NCBI GenBank assembly: GCA_028752905.1 | Contig: JAQNBH010000009.1 | Location: 23,420,370 to 23,484,369, forward strand | DNA from: Cladorhizidae sp. MBARI D1340-BT2 | Lineage: Eukaryota; Porifera; Demospongiae; Poecilosclerida; Cladorhizidae | Length of the DNA stretch: 64,000 nt | Direction of reading: 5' to 3' | Shown here: piece after piece, positions 32,358-44,674 of the stretch | Layout: every line of letters begins with the position of its first letter | Position numbering within the stretch: the stretch's first letter is position 1 | Made by a program: the position numbers and the translations under genes | The notes under the pieces: generated by a model | What the model was told of the DNA's origin: nothing | What the model saw: only the letters and a program-made list of their open reading frames with translations | Databases searched by the model: none

Positions 32358-33942
32358 TCATTTTTTATAAGTCCTTTGCTTTTTGTCATAAGTGACGACC
32401 CTTGCTACTGTAAACTTCACCATTTCAGCAACTGCAGTGCTATTCTTGTAGAGTACTTTCTGCTATTTGATGGAAGAAGACTAGTAATGCTTCTACGATC
32501 AGTGTAGGTACTGCAGCGACGTGCAATATTAAAAATAAAAAAATAAAAAGTTCCTTGGAACACGCCATTAGCCACATTTAGCTCACTCAAAGAAGATGGT
32601 TAATTCAAACTTCTTCGAACATGTTACGTTGCATCTCCTTAGTTTGGATGGTACACCTATTAGAGGTGAATACAAACCATGTAGGGCCGGAGCAAGTGGT
32701 CAGGCTAGTTGGGCCATCCAATATTTATGGCATATCAATGGTATACTGTATATATATATAGTTTTGTACAGTGGTTCACTGAATTTCTGTTGATGGATTT
32801 TGCCAATGCAAATAATAATGTAATTGCAGCATTGTGTCAGGCAACCCCAACAATGTTAATTTTGCCACCCAATACTGTTAATTGGGTTACTAGGGTGACA
32901 ACTAGTCACACCACACATCAAGCTTGCCCAAGCTTAGCTTTATACCAGACAGGGTGTAAGTACTCACACATTGGTAATCTAGTTATTGCTGTGCACCTTG
33001 TGACCAGGCCTATACGTTGCTAGCCAATTAAATATTACAGGTATGCAAGGGTTAACATGCAAGGGTTATAAGGATGTTCTCTTTTAAGAAACATGAAACT
33101 AGTGGTTGCCATCTTGAGTCAGCCGAGTTTGCCAACCTCCACTAAGCACATTGGTGCACAACTTTCTCAGCAGTTTGCACAATGAGATGGAGGACAATGG
33201 GAAGATGTTGATGAAGACTTTGTCTCGATCAGGGTTTTAACTAGAAAGGGCTAGCACTTCGAGGTGATGGTAAATCTGAAAATGATAGCCATTTTGTTCA
33301 GTTTCTCCAAATGTGATGGTGATGCATTAACCACGAACTTATTTACACACTGCTATGGGTATTCGTTAAATCTTGCTGCTGATGATAGTAAACATTTGTA
33401 AGGAGTCAATGGACAAAATAGATGCTGCAAAGGAATTCATAGGTGATTCAGAACACAGGCTAAAGATTTTGCAACACTAAAGTAGTAACTAAACTCTGCC
33501 AACTAAATCAGTAGTCCCACTCAGTGTTTCACTTAAGGGGGGAAGAGGGCTGAAAACACATATTTTTTCAAATTTTTTTTTATGGGCCCAAAAGGGTTCA
33601 TAATATGTCTGGAGTTTGAGTTTCAAGTTTCAGAGCAAGTGAATACTTGCATCAGAAGATATAGCCATTTTTATACAGTGCATTATTATTCCATTTCATT
33701 TCATTTCACTTCACATTGGAAGAGGTTCTCTCCCAGTCTTACCTGGCTACAATCGGGCGGGCGGCGATGATCGCCTACCCAAAATACAGTTTTTATATAT
33801 CAAAATGTTGCCAATTTCATGGAGACCCTTACCAGTCGTTTGCGCAATGAATTGGCCAGGTGGGGTGGTAGTGCGCAACCGCTAAGATGAGCACGTTTTT
33901 TTTAGGTCAAGGTTCACTTGAAACTTTTACACTGTTGAGTTA
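32358..33942. other. Intergenic or intronic, nothing recognised
   Basis: Several short frames on both strands, none with a recognisable domain. The granulin first exon could lie here. Confidence 0.4.
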
Positions 33943-35450
33943 TGGGGAAGAGAACAGAGAAGCATTTTAAACAGAAAGGCCAAGGATTCAAGAAGAGTGA
34001 AGACAAGAAGAAGAAAGCCCTACAGGCGGCTGTTGTTGAGCCTGTCACAGTAGCCGCGCAAGGCAAGTTTTAATGTTTATCTCCATACTAAAAAGTTACT
34101 AGCTGTTTCCTTTCCTTTGTTAGTGAGTCTCTTGGATCCTGTGGGTGGGGTAGCGCCTTCTGTGAACCTTCACTTACCTTGCAATCAATTGCAAATGTCT
34201 GAAGAGAGGCCAGTTCCATTGGTGACTATGACAAGTGACTATGACCAGGAAGAAGTTGGCTCTCATGGATAGTTCAGCTGCTTCTGTGGCTGTTGCTACT
34301 GGATCTACTGGCTCTACCTCTTTGGACTCGGGTGGTGTTGGAGAACTAGGTAAGGGTAATCGTATAATAAACTTAGATAAGCTTAGAGAGGTCATAGAAA
34401 GGTGTAATAAGTTGGTAACTGAGCTCCCTTGCAACTGAAGCCCGTAGGGCAGGCATGGTTTACTTTTTGTTCAAATTGTAGTAACACTCGAGACATCTCA
34501 AACCCTGTATCTGTAGAAGCATTCTTTGAACATCCAGTCAGTACTGGGTGCTCGCATTGCTGGAATTAGTCATTCTGGTCTGGAAGACATCACTGCAGTC
34601 ATGGATATGTTGCCCCCTCTTAGTTCCACTTGTTTTTTAAAAATATACTAGGTCAATAGGGAGTGACGCAAATGCAGTAACAGAGTATTATGTTGGATGC
34701 CGCTCATAGGTTACATGATTTTTATAGGGTTAGGCATGAAGACATCATTGATGTTAGTATTACTGTTGACGGCACATGGCTTAGACAGGGCCACAAATCA
34801 AATTATGGCTTGGTTGCGGTGATGTCTTGGGACACTGGAGAGGTTTTAGATTATTATCTTATGTCTAATTTCAAGCTTGTGCGCGAAGACCTGAAGATGA
34901 AACAGAAGCAAGTTACACAGAATGGTTTGAGGGTCACAAGGTAAATTGTGAAGCCAATTTTGAAGGCTCTTTGGTTTCTATGGAAGTTGTAGGAACACAA
35001 AAACTTTTTTAGCGTTCAGTGGAGAGACTGAAGCTTAGGTACACACACATTAATTAGTGATGGGTATACAAATGCACATAAACGGGAGTGCAACAAGTGT
35101 CGGGCTTGCCATCGAGAGGCAGCAGAGTTTCAATGGAGGGCGGAGCATTGTATGGTCCTGGCAAGGGGGACCTGTAACATTTTTATTTTGTTTGTGTCTT
35201 GCTTTCTATTGTCAAACAGAGATTTCAAACAAAGATTACTGGAAGATACTTTTGTTTATGTGTATTTTTGTCAAGCTTAGAAATTACTGGAGGATGACTT
35301 TTGTTTGTGTTCTATTGTTTTTCAGGGATTACTGGAGGGTGTCGGAAGACATGTGGAGGGCGACGATGGATGGACCTGGGCATGGGAGCCCTGCAAATGA
35401 TGACGTGTTTATGTTTGCTAATTCAATATTAGCAAAGCAACGTAACAAGT
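33943..35450 (+). pseudogene. Broken Mutator-type transposase gene
   Basis: Plus-strand blocks in changing frames match a Mutator-like transposase family common in invertebrates. A basic start MGKRTEKHFKQKGQGFKK lies at 33943. Near 34525 comes SVLGARIAGISHSGLEDITA followed by VMDMLPPLS. At 34690-34944 the frame reads DVSITVDGTWLRQGHKSNYG with VMSWDTGEVLDY, the 'DGTW...G...G' catalytic-core start. WFEGHKVNCEANFEGS and RSVERLKLRYTH follow in other frames. The end has a duplicated 'GGATTACTGGA' segment (about 35235-35340) and DYWRVSEDM. At least four frame breaks. Terminal repeats not found. Confidence 0.65.
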
Positions 35451-36205
35451 CTGATGCGTCTTTAATTTATGTGTATGTATATATATATAATTATTGTTGG
35501 TTTTGAAGTTGTAGTTAGGATGTAGGATACTGCTGTTGTTGAAAAAATAAAGGACTGTGAAAGTCAATTGGTTGCTTTCAACATTTTGTTTGTACACACA
35601 CAATTCTAGTAATGAGGGGATGTATTCTAGTGAAGCAGGGGCAGCTGGGATGTGATTACAAACTGCTTGGACTTCAAGGCTCAATATCTCTGAAGTGATT
35701 TTTGAAAAACCGTTCAAATGATAACTTGAATATTTTTTATCCTTTTATTAAAAAAATTATTTCATTTGAAAGCAAATTTTATATTCTACAACTTGCGTGA
35801 GAGTTTTTGTTTGATAGGATTACTAAAAAATACCTATAGATGGAAATTTAACGTGATGTCATAAATCTATGTTCAGAAAATGCAACAAAAAACCTTTTTT
35901 TCGAAATTTCAAGACGCGCAGTTTGTAGTGCTCATTATGATTGACTAATAGACCGAATAAGAGCCTCGCAGAGGTCGTTACTGCAACGTGGTTTACTTAA
36001 CGGCTTACGGTCCGCACTGGAAGAGCCTGTAATGAGCCAGGAAAAAATTATGGCGAAACTAAATGACAAAAGCGACTTACCATTAGAAAGCACAGACTGC
36101 AAGCTATAATTTGATATATAAATTGGGAAACTAGAGTGAATGCGAGCAAAGATATGGTACTTTATATGAGACTACGCGATACGCAGCCTTCTTTCCCCCT
36201 TAAGG
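35451..36205. other. Spacer, nothing recognised
   Basis: AT-rich sequence between the transposase relic and the minisatellite; no domain seen. Confidence 0.5.
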
Positions 36206-38104
36206 TTGTGTGTGTGTCAGGTGTGCATGAGGTATTAGGTTGTGTGTGTGTCAGGTGTGCATGAGGTATTAGGTTGTGTGTGTGTCAGGTGTGCACGAGG
36301 TATTAGGTTGTGTGTGTGTGTCAGGTGTGCATGAGGTATTAGGTTGTGTGTGTGTTGGGTGTGCATGAGGTATTAGGTTGTGTGTGTGTCAGGTGTGCAT
36401 GAGGTATTAGGTTGTGTGTGTGTCAGGTGTGCATGAGGTATTAGGTTGTGTGTGTGTCAGGTGTGCATGAGGTATTAGGTTGTGTGTGTGTCGGGTATGC
36501 ACGAGGTATTAGGTTGTGTGTGTGTTGGGTGTGCATGAGGTATTAGGTTGTGTGTGTGTCAGGTGTGCACGAGGTATTAGGTTGTGTGTGTGTCAGGTGT
36601 GCATGAGGTATTAGGTTGTGTGTGTGTCGGGTATGCACGAGGTATTAGGTTGTGTGTGTGTGTCAGGTGTGCATGAGGTATTAGGTTGTGTGTGTGTCGG
36701 GTGTGCATGATGTATTAGGTTGTGTGTGTGTCAGGTGTGCATGAGGTATTAGGTTGTGTGTGTGTCAGGTGTGCACGAGGTATTAGGTTGTGTGTGTGTC
36801 AGGTGTGCACGAGGTATTAGGTTGTGTGTGTGTCAGGTGTGCATGAGGTATTAGGTTGTGTGTGTGTCAGGTGTGCACGAGGTATTAGGTTGTGTGTGTG
36901 TCGGGTGTGCATGAGGTATTAGGTTGTGTGTGTGTCAGGTGTGCATGAGGTATTAGGTTGTGTGTGTGTCAGGTGTGCATGAGGTATTAGGTTGTGTGTG
37001 TGTTGGGTGTACATGAGGTATTAGGTTGTGTGTGTGTCGGGTGTGCATGAAGTATTAGGTTGTGTGTGTGTCGGGTGTGCATGAGGTATTAGGTTGTGTG
37101 TGTGTAGGGTGTGCATGAGGTATTAGGTTGTGTGTGTGTCAGGTGTGCGTGAGGTATTAGGTTGTGTGTGTGTCGGGTGTGCATGAGGTATTAGGTTGTG
37201 TGTGTGTCAGGTGTGCATGAGGTATTAGGTTGTGTGTGTGTCAGGTGTGCATGAGGTATTAGGTTGTGTGTGTGTTGGGTGTGCATGAGGTATTAGGTTG
37301 TGTGTGTGTTGGGTGTGCATGAGGTATTAGGTTGTGTGTGTGTCAGGTGTGCACGAGATATTAGGTTGTGTGTGTGTGTCAGGTGTGCATGAGGTATTAG
37401 GTTGTGTGTGTGTCAGGTGTGCATGAGGTATTAGGTTGTGTGTGTGTCGGGTGTGCATGAGGTATTAGGTTGTGTGTGTGTTGGGTGTGCATGAGGTATT
37501 AGGTTGTGTGTGTGTGTCAGGTGTGCATGAGGTATTAGGTTGTGTGTGTGTAGGGTGTGCATGAGGTATTAGGTTGTGTGTGTGTCAGGTGTGCGAGGTA
37601 TTAGGTTGTGTGTGTGTCGGGTGTGCATGAGGTATTAGGTTGTGTGTGTGTCGGGTGTGCACGAGGTATTAGGTTGTGTGTGTGTCAGGTGTGCATGAGG
37701 TATTAGGTTGTGTGTGTGTCAGGTGTGCACGAGGTATTAGGTTGTGTGTGTGCAGGTGTGCATGAGGTATTAGGTTGTGTATGTGTTGGGTGTGCATGAG
37801 GTATTAGGTTGTGTGTGTGTCAGGTGTGCATGAGGTATTAGGTTGTGTGTGTGTCAGGTGTGCACGAGGTATTAGGTTGTGTGTGTGTTGGGTATGCATG
37901 AGGTATTAGGTTGTGTGTGTGCAGGTGTGCATGAGGTATTAGGTTGTGTGTGTCGGGTGTGCACGAGGTATTAGGTTGTGTGTGTGTCAGGTGTGCACGA
38001 GGTATTAGGTTGTGTGTGTGTTGGGTGTGCATGAGGTATTATGTTGTGTGTGTGTCGGGTGTGCATGAGGTATTAGGTTGTGTGTGTGTTGGGTGTGCAC
38101 AGGT
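36206..38104. repeat. 34-bp minisatellite array (TG-rich)
   Basis: About 56 copies of a 34-bp unit containing a (GT)5 tract followed by CAGGTGTGCATGAGGTATTA. The first bases after the tract vary (tCagg, tCggg, tTggg, tAggg) and the GT tract varies by 2 bp. The length is 1.9 kb. Confidence 0.97.
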
Positions 38105-38129
38105 AATTTTATCTTTCCAGTCTTAATTA

Positions 38130-38252
38130 CATGTACGCCACGCTACACATGTACACCACGGCTACACATGTACACCACGGCTACACATGTACACCACGCC
38201 TACACATGTACACCACGCCTACACATGTACACCACGGCTACACATGTTCACC
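38130..38252. repeat. 19-bp tandem repeat
   Basis: Six or so copies of ACACATGTACACCACGGCT directly beside the 34-bp array; each contains the palindrome ACATGT. Confidence 0.9.
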
Positions 38253-39208
38253 ATGGCCTGACCAATCAAATTTTGCTTACTCTGGCCTGCTATAGATTTA
38301 CAATTGATCATTGCATTATAATTTAGCTGTGAATGGTATTTCGGTGATAATTTTCTTGCTCTCTAGCAATACATCATACCAAGAAATGGTTAGGTTTAAC
38401 TTGCTTTATCACCGTTGCCATTTTACAGCACCCCTCAGAGCTCAACATACCGGCCCTTGACAGTTGTTTAACTAGTACAATGTCAAAGCTTTCCTACTCA
38501 TCTGCTGTTACTCTATCTCCTGATCCTTTGACTAAGGAGATTGCAAGCATTACACTCTCCAACTTCTGCCATGCCTACGGAATTCCCAAAGCCACTCATC
38601 AATGCACTACATACAGCATGGAGGTTAGTAGAGTCAATTACCAAGAGGTCCCTCAAGAAAGTCACCGATTCCACCCTCATTGAGGGAACACAATCTGACA
38701 CTTATAGTAGAGCAGCAGAGACCACCAAAAGAGGGCGGTACCCAAACCAGCAGTACCACGTTTTCTCTTGTGGTCAGATTTAAAGACCCATCATTGGTGA
38801 TTATGAAAATGCATGATGACATTGCTGGAAGTTGGGGCGTTTAGAGAAAATCTATTTTTTGTTCTCCCACTTCCTAGCATATTCCAAAGATGATGGTGAC
38901 CATTTTGGCTTGAAATATAGGTGGTTTTGGGACTAGTTTAGAAGTAGTTTAGAAGATAAAATTATTGGAGAAAATGAAATAAACCAGTTACTCCTTTCTG
39001 AGGTTAAAAAAATGCTAATATTTGTCAAACTTTTTATATTATGACCAATTAAATGATCGTAATGTATACTACGTACCATTTCTATTTGTTGTATAACCTC
39101 TTAATTTTGTAAAGATCATTTTTATGAATGCCATGAGCCAACTTAGCTAGCAACATGTTTTTGGTCTAGTCTACATCAGAGTCAGAAGTATCATTGTAAA
39201 AGACAGAG
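38253..39208. other. Unassigned region
   Basis: A plus-strand stretch at 38480-38780 has moderately protein-like frames (SPDPLTKEIASITLSNFCHA; LINALHTAWRLVESITKRSL), but I recognise no family and the frames are short. Confidence 0.3.
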
Positions 39209-42200
39209 AGAGTAAGAGGATTAGCACACAGTCCATCCTCTCCACCGAGGCTTCGCAGATGCATGCTGCTGTGCATGGTTGGCATTTTCCAAGCAAGAAC
39301 ACTCGTCTGAACAAGCATCTGGCCGACAGTTACACACAAGCTTGTTCAGCAACTCTGGAGCAGCTGGCGGTTGACTGATCATTTGAGGCTGGAGACCTGT
39401 GCAATCTGGATGGCGTTCGAAGCCATATGATGTTGCATCAGGAAGGATTGCAGATGGATTAACAGCTTGTCTCCGCTCATAAGCAGAGCGAAGGAGGTGC
39501 AGACTGAAGACGCTTTCAGTTGGTGGTAGTTTCTTACCCTGGATGTTTCCCTTTCCAGCCTTCTGATACCTCAGGGCATTCAGTGATGTGCAGTTTGTCT
39601 TGCCATACATGTTGCCAACAAACTTTGTGGATGCCATTTCCACCTCCTTTGAAATGCATTCCTCATCAGATCCTAGCAAAGCAAGAAGCTGGAACTGGTC
39701 ATCTTTCTGCATCAGTATCCTAAAGGCAGTGCGCTTTCCATGGCCGAAAAAAGCACTCACTGTATCACACCCGGTTAGGCAGTAGACTGACAGCAGAATC
39801 GTCCGATGCTCTATGCTGAGATGGTGTGCACAGGTATGTAGCGAGTTAGCTGTGTATGCTTGCCAATGCGGCCTGTCAAAAAAAAAATCTCTTTGGTTTT
39901 TATTGCTTGTCTGTGGTGTATTAAGAGGACAAGAACATCGGTATCAGGGCTACGCTCCACAATAGTATTTGCCCCATTATCTGCTGCAGCTACAGTATGG
40001 AGGATGATTCTTGTGTCTGCTTCCTCTAGCACAAAGAACTGACTTCTTTCTCTTCTTCATTTGTAATTGAAGAGGCTTGATCTTCTTGACCACCACTGAC
40101 AAAGACAGTCTGTTCTTCCTTCAGCATCTCTGGTGCATTTTCTGTGATATACTCTGTGTAATACAGTGCCAAGTTTGCCTTATTCTCTCCATGGGTCAAA
40201 AACTGTTTCCAGTTCTGAGGCATGAGTGCATCACCTTTAACATGGTAGACATGGCCTTGTTCTTCACCTCTCCTTGCACGGGTTTCAGCTTTGATGCTAT
40301 CCTTGGAGTACTTGTCAAAGACAATGTGTACTTGCTGAACGAGGCTACTGCTGGCTGAAATGTTCTTACTGCTCTGAAGAATGTGGGAAAGGAACCTTTG
40401 TGCCATAATCTTGAAAGTTGCCTTCTCCACTGTATTTAGAACACCAAGCATTTGGATGGATGCATGCCCATCAAAGATAACAACATCGCATCTCTGTATC
40501 GACATCCTTTTCTCTCCAGGTACATCATCTCTTCAAGCTTGTGCATGAACTCTGATTTTGCACAGGTCATCATGTTTCCATCCTCTGTGAATTAGCTCAG
40601 GGGCACTGGAGAGTTCTCGAATGACAAGACTCGTTTCAGTGACACCTTCTTGTTAGCATTGACTGCAAGCAGCCTCAAATACATCACTTCACCATTAATT
40701 GTCACATCCTTGTGATGCACTTTTACTTTCCTATGCATGTCTGTCATAGTCTTGATTGTTGATCTTGGGATGGCATCATACAGGCTCTTCTTGGGAACAT
40801 CTGCTCCTTCAGGTACTATGAAGCGCTCAGCAATAAATATTTTTGCCATTGTTGCTCCCTTGGACAAGGCACTAGTCATACTCTCCTGAATCAGTGGTGG
40901 TGCAACTGCTCCAGTGGCAAAGTTGACTAGGTGTGCTGAGGAGTCTGCAGATAGTTCGAATGGATCAACATAAGCTCTATCAAACATACATGCCATCTTC
41001 TCCACATCTGCATTCCATGGGCAGCATTTCCAGCTGCATGGTGTTTGTGAGGCTGTTTTCTCTTGCTTTTCTGACCTGCAAAGCAGATGCCTTCTAGGAA
41101 CTTTGTGGAGTGCTGTGCTGTCACGGGGTGAGAAAGAAACCATCTTGCTAGAGCAGGACCTCGCAATGTCAGACCAATGATTCCTCCAGTCCCTTTCAGT
41201 GCTTTGTTTTCAGTTGCCTCCAAAGTGTCCATCCAGACATCATTGAACTTACCCTGGGATAGCTTGGCTACTAACTCTCCCTGTTCAAATACTGCCTCCA
41301 CCTCGGCTGGTAGCCTGCTCATCATCAGTAGTGAGACTGGGAGGTAACGAGAGTAGTTTGTGCGATTAGTTGCAAACAAGAGAGGTAGAAACTCAGCCTT
41401 TATTCCTTGATTCTCATGCCAGAGCCCATTTCTGGTTGTACTCAGGAACACCTTAAGTGAGGTCACCAAAAAATCATCCCAAAACTAGAAAGTTGGGGAG
41501 GAAGATCTTCCATGCTCCCGAAAGCTTAATGAGTTCGCCGAGCCTGCCTGTGATGACTTCTGTGAGCTGTGTTAAAACTTCTGACATTGGGATGTCTTCT
41601 GAAATATCTGAGAACACTTCACTTGGGATCAGGTGATTTGGTGTTTCCTACACCAACTTTTGAACTGAAGCAGAAATCGTTTGTTCAATGCCTCATCCAC
41701 CAGTTGAAGACCATGTAGTGCTCTGTCGAAATCTTTCCCAGACAACATCTGCTGTATGCTGCCAGGAGCATACACCCCAGATTCAGAAAGTAGCTGCTTC
41801 AGGCCTGCATCTCCATAGAGGCACCCAACAGCTGAGAAGACTGACATCAGTAAGTGCATTCCTCCTTCACATATGATGCCATCCAAGTCATCAGGCTGAA
41901 CCCATGCAATTTTATAGGCCTTGGTCAATAATCCATGTCAAAGAAGATGGGGATATGCTGCTGCCCAGGTGAATTAACTGCTTCCTTCGCTCTCTTTATG
42001 GTTGTGTACACAGTACTTGGGTCCGTTGGTTTGGCCATTAATATTGGATTGAAAGCCACAGTTGAGAGAGGTCGAGATTTCTGACTCCATAGTTGCATGG
42101 AATGGGCCCCATGGAGGAACATTCATGGTACTTTGTTCATGAGATTTGTGGTGGAAGAGGCCACTCCTTGCAAGGACATAGGCTAGTTCAACTGCCTTTG

Positions 42201-42560
42201 CTTGCAACACCAGGTCAATTATTCTGCAGTTTAATGTCCTCAGAGGACACTGGAGGTTCAAATTTGGACTCTTTACTACCACTGCCACCATCAACCATAA
42301 CCAAAATCAGGGATAACAACTGCTTCTATAGCTCTTCTGATGTGTACTTGGCTTACATATGTTGCTCTGCAATCTCTATGATATCTGAATGCTATTTTTC
42401 CAGAAATTATATCAGAATCTTGGGCCAAAAGTTTCAGACCAACCGAGTCATTCCTTTTCCTGCATGTTGAGAATATAGACTGTAGAGCTTGGTCAGAACT
42501 GGAGTGACTGCTGTGTTCTTCGCTTAAAATGGTTTTGCACAAAATACACAGTTATTATGG
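39209..42560 (-). pseudogene. Multi-domain gene with FEN/XPG-like nuclease C-terminus, frameshifted
   Basis: A minus-strand coding region about 3.3 kb long in shifting frames. Order: a Cys/His start (42291-42542: FRYHRDCRATYVSQ); 41629-41928 with ICEGGMHLLMSVFSAVG and QQMLSGKDFDRALHGLQLVD; 40927-41469 with NRTNYSRYLPVSLL and GGIIGLTLRGPALARWFLS; 40592-41143 with WNADVEKMACMFD and NGEVMYLRLLAVNA; 40026-40505 with VIFDGHASIQM and HIVFDKYSKDSIK; 39811-40032 with EEADTRIILHT and SPDTDVLVLLIHH; and 39221-39760 with FFGHGKRTAFRIL and a cysteine-rich tail CNCRPDACSDECSC. 'FDGHA', 'EEADTR' and 'SPDTDVL' resemble the acidic metal-binding motifs of FEN1/XPG nucleases. I know similar uncharacterised multi-copy genes in marine invertebrates; function unknown. 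Frames change at least six times, so this copy is probably dead, though introns could explain some changes. Confidence 0.7.
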
Positions 42561-44674
42561 TTAATTGGATCCTCCTCCCTAGCAACAGGAGTTGTGTCGA
42601 ATTCTACATCCATCTCGTCTGTTCAGTGCTGGTGGACTTGTCTAGACTACAGGTAGATCTTCCTGAACAAATAATGTTGATCACCATCAATTTGCCAAAT
42701 GATTAGGCCATGGCAGATTATGCTAAGCATAGTTTTGGGGAAAATGATGCTACTAAGCATCAAGAATAAGCAGGTAGCTAGACTATCTAAACTAGATTGG
42801 GGAAAATAATTAAACTTCAGCTTACCATATAATAGTAGCTATCAAAGTTTAGAGAGCATCACTTCAGCTAACAGTTCACCAGCTATACTGTAGACTTCCA
42901 ATGTAAAAGTTTAGTGTGCATCATCAACTAGAACAAACCAAATATTGTTAGCACTGTAACTACTAATCAGGGAATCAAGATCAAAGAACAGATCTTTTAC
43001 ATATCTTGTAGACAGTGTATGTTCTTGTAGACAGTGTATGTCAATTTTTAGAATCATTGACATACAGCAAATAATTTGAAATAATGTAATTAAAAACAAC
43101 ATTTTGTAATTTTCCCAAAATAAATATTCGTGCGAATATTCGTGTGAATACATTCATTGACAGTTAAAAATATTCACCTGATTATGGAAAACTCAATTTG
43201 TGATACTAAATGGCATGCATGGTACAAATATACATTATCGCATTTTTCTCAGAATGCCACCATTTCCTGCATTGTCATCATTGGTTTTCATAGACAGGGA
43301 TAGTAGGTGATCAAAATTAGCCACATTAGAAAATGTGGTACTGCTGGTTTGGGTATCTCGAAAAATAAGGCTCTTTTTTGGCCCTTGCTGCAGCACTATT
43401 AACTCTATTTCTGATGAAGGCTAGAGCATCTAGTCGAAATGTCAAGTGAATACAATTTGAAGTTGATTATTGAGAAGGTGATTTTAATCCAAATCAAAGA
43501 GTTTAGTCGAAGTTCACTGACGCTTGTTCCCTTGAGAAACAAACCTGCGTCTGGAATAGTATTCTGAAATGCCTTCTACTTGGTCAGTCATCTTTCATCC
43601 TGCGAGCATCATCAGGCATGCTACCAATTCCTCTCAACTTATGCCATGAAGATATCGTACAAACACCAAGTGTTAGCTCTGTGACTGCACTGCACCTACT
43701 ACACTACGGGTCCTGAATGCTTGCCCTCCTCTATGAATCAGGGTAGATACACCTGGCATCATGACGGTGTTCATTAATCATTGGTGTGGAGCATCATCAC
43801 CCGTGTGAGGAGAGAGTTTATGCCATTATGCCAACCTGTCTGGACATCATGCATGTGAAAACCTTCATACCACTACCCCCTAGGACTTTTCGGTTACCTT
43901 GGCTAGGCCTGATCTCTTGTAGGTCAGCGGAAAAGAGGTACACCTTCTGGAACTAATAATTCTGTTTAACTTCCCAGAGTCATTAGCGAATGCACAAAAC
44001 AGAAAGAATGAAAAGTGCAAGTACTGGATGGCTGAGGTAAAAAAATCTTCTTTAATAACAGTGGAAATAGGAGCCTTACCAAAGAAAAACTTTGACTAGA
44101 GTGCTGGATTCTGCTGAAAAAATATCCATCGATGTTCCCAGACAATATTCCGCTGAGAACTTATGACTTAATGAATCCCTCATGATGTTTGCAAACTGTT
44201 TGGATTTAATTGTCAAAAGGCACTGCAGCGAAACAGTAGCGCACTATATAGCAACAACAAAAATGGCACAGTACCCTTGCTAGGCATTACAACAAAGTAT
44301 TTTGGGTGGTAGGTACCACAAATTTACAAGAGATATTTACACGAGATATTTAGACGGCTTACTTCACGAGTATCAGTTGAAGGCTGAGAAGTTGCAGCCA
44401 CTTTTATCGCCACAGCATATAGTAAGATCGCCTGCCAATAGCGATGACAAACCATCTTAAAAATCTTTGTGTTGGAAGTGCTAACACAGCATAATAAACA
44501 ATAGTCGTGGTCAAGTTAATGCCGATTACGTGGCAATTACGGATTCCCAAGTGTGTCTGGTGGATTGGGGGGTGCGGCTGTACAGCCACGCCAAAAATGG
44601 GACAAATTATGGCAGTCAAAAGTGGACCTAATCTACAAAATGTACACTTAGTTGTGATGCGTTTATTACCATCA
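42561..44674. other. Intergenic region
   Basis: No gene recognised. It contains the dispersed repeat at 43395-43490, listed separately. Confidence 0.5.
43395..43490 (+). repeat. Dispersed repeat with hammerhead-like core, copy 2
   Basis: CTGATGA (43411-43417), a 7-bp stem GGCTAGA/TCTAGTC with loop GCA, GAAA (43436-43439) and GTC (43441-43443). The tail AAGTTGATTATTGAGAAGGT follows. Same family as 22255-22345. The tail alone also occurs near 55315-55345 (minus). Confidence 0.6.

Noticed and set aside
36206..38104. Could the regular repeats be a CRISPR array?
   Set aside because: The units are head-to-tail with no unique spacers, and the host is eukaryotic.
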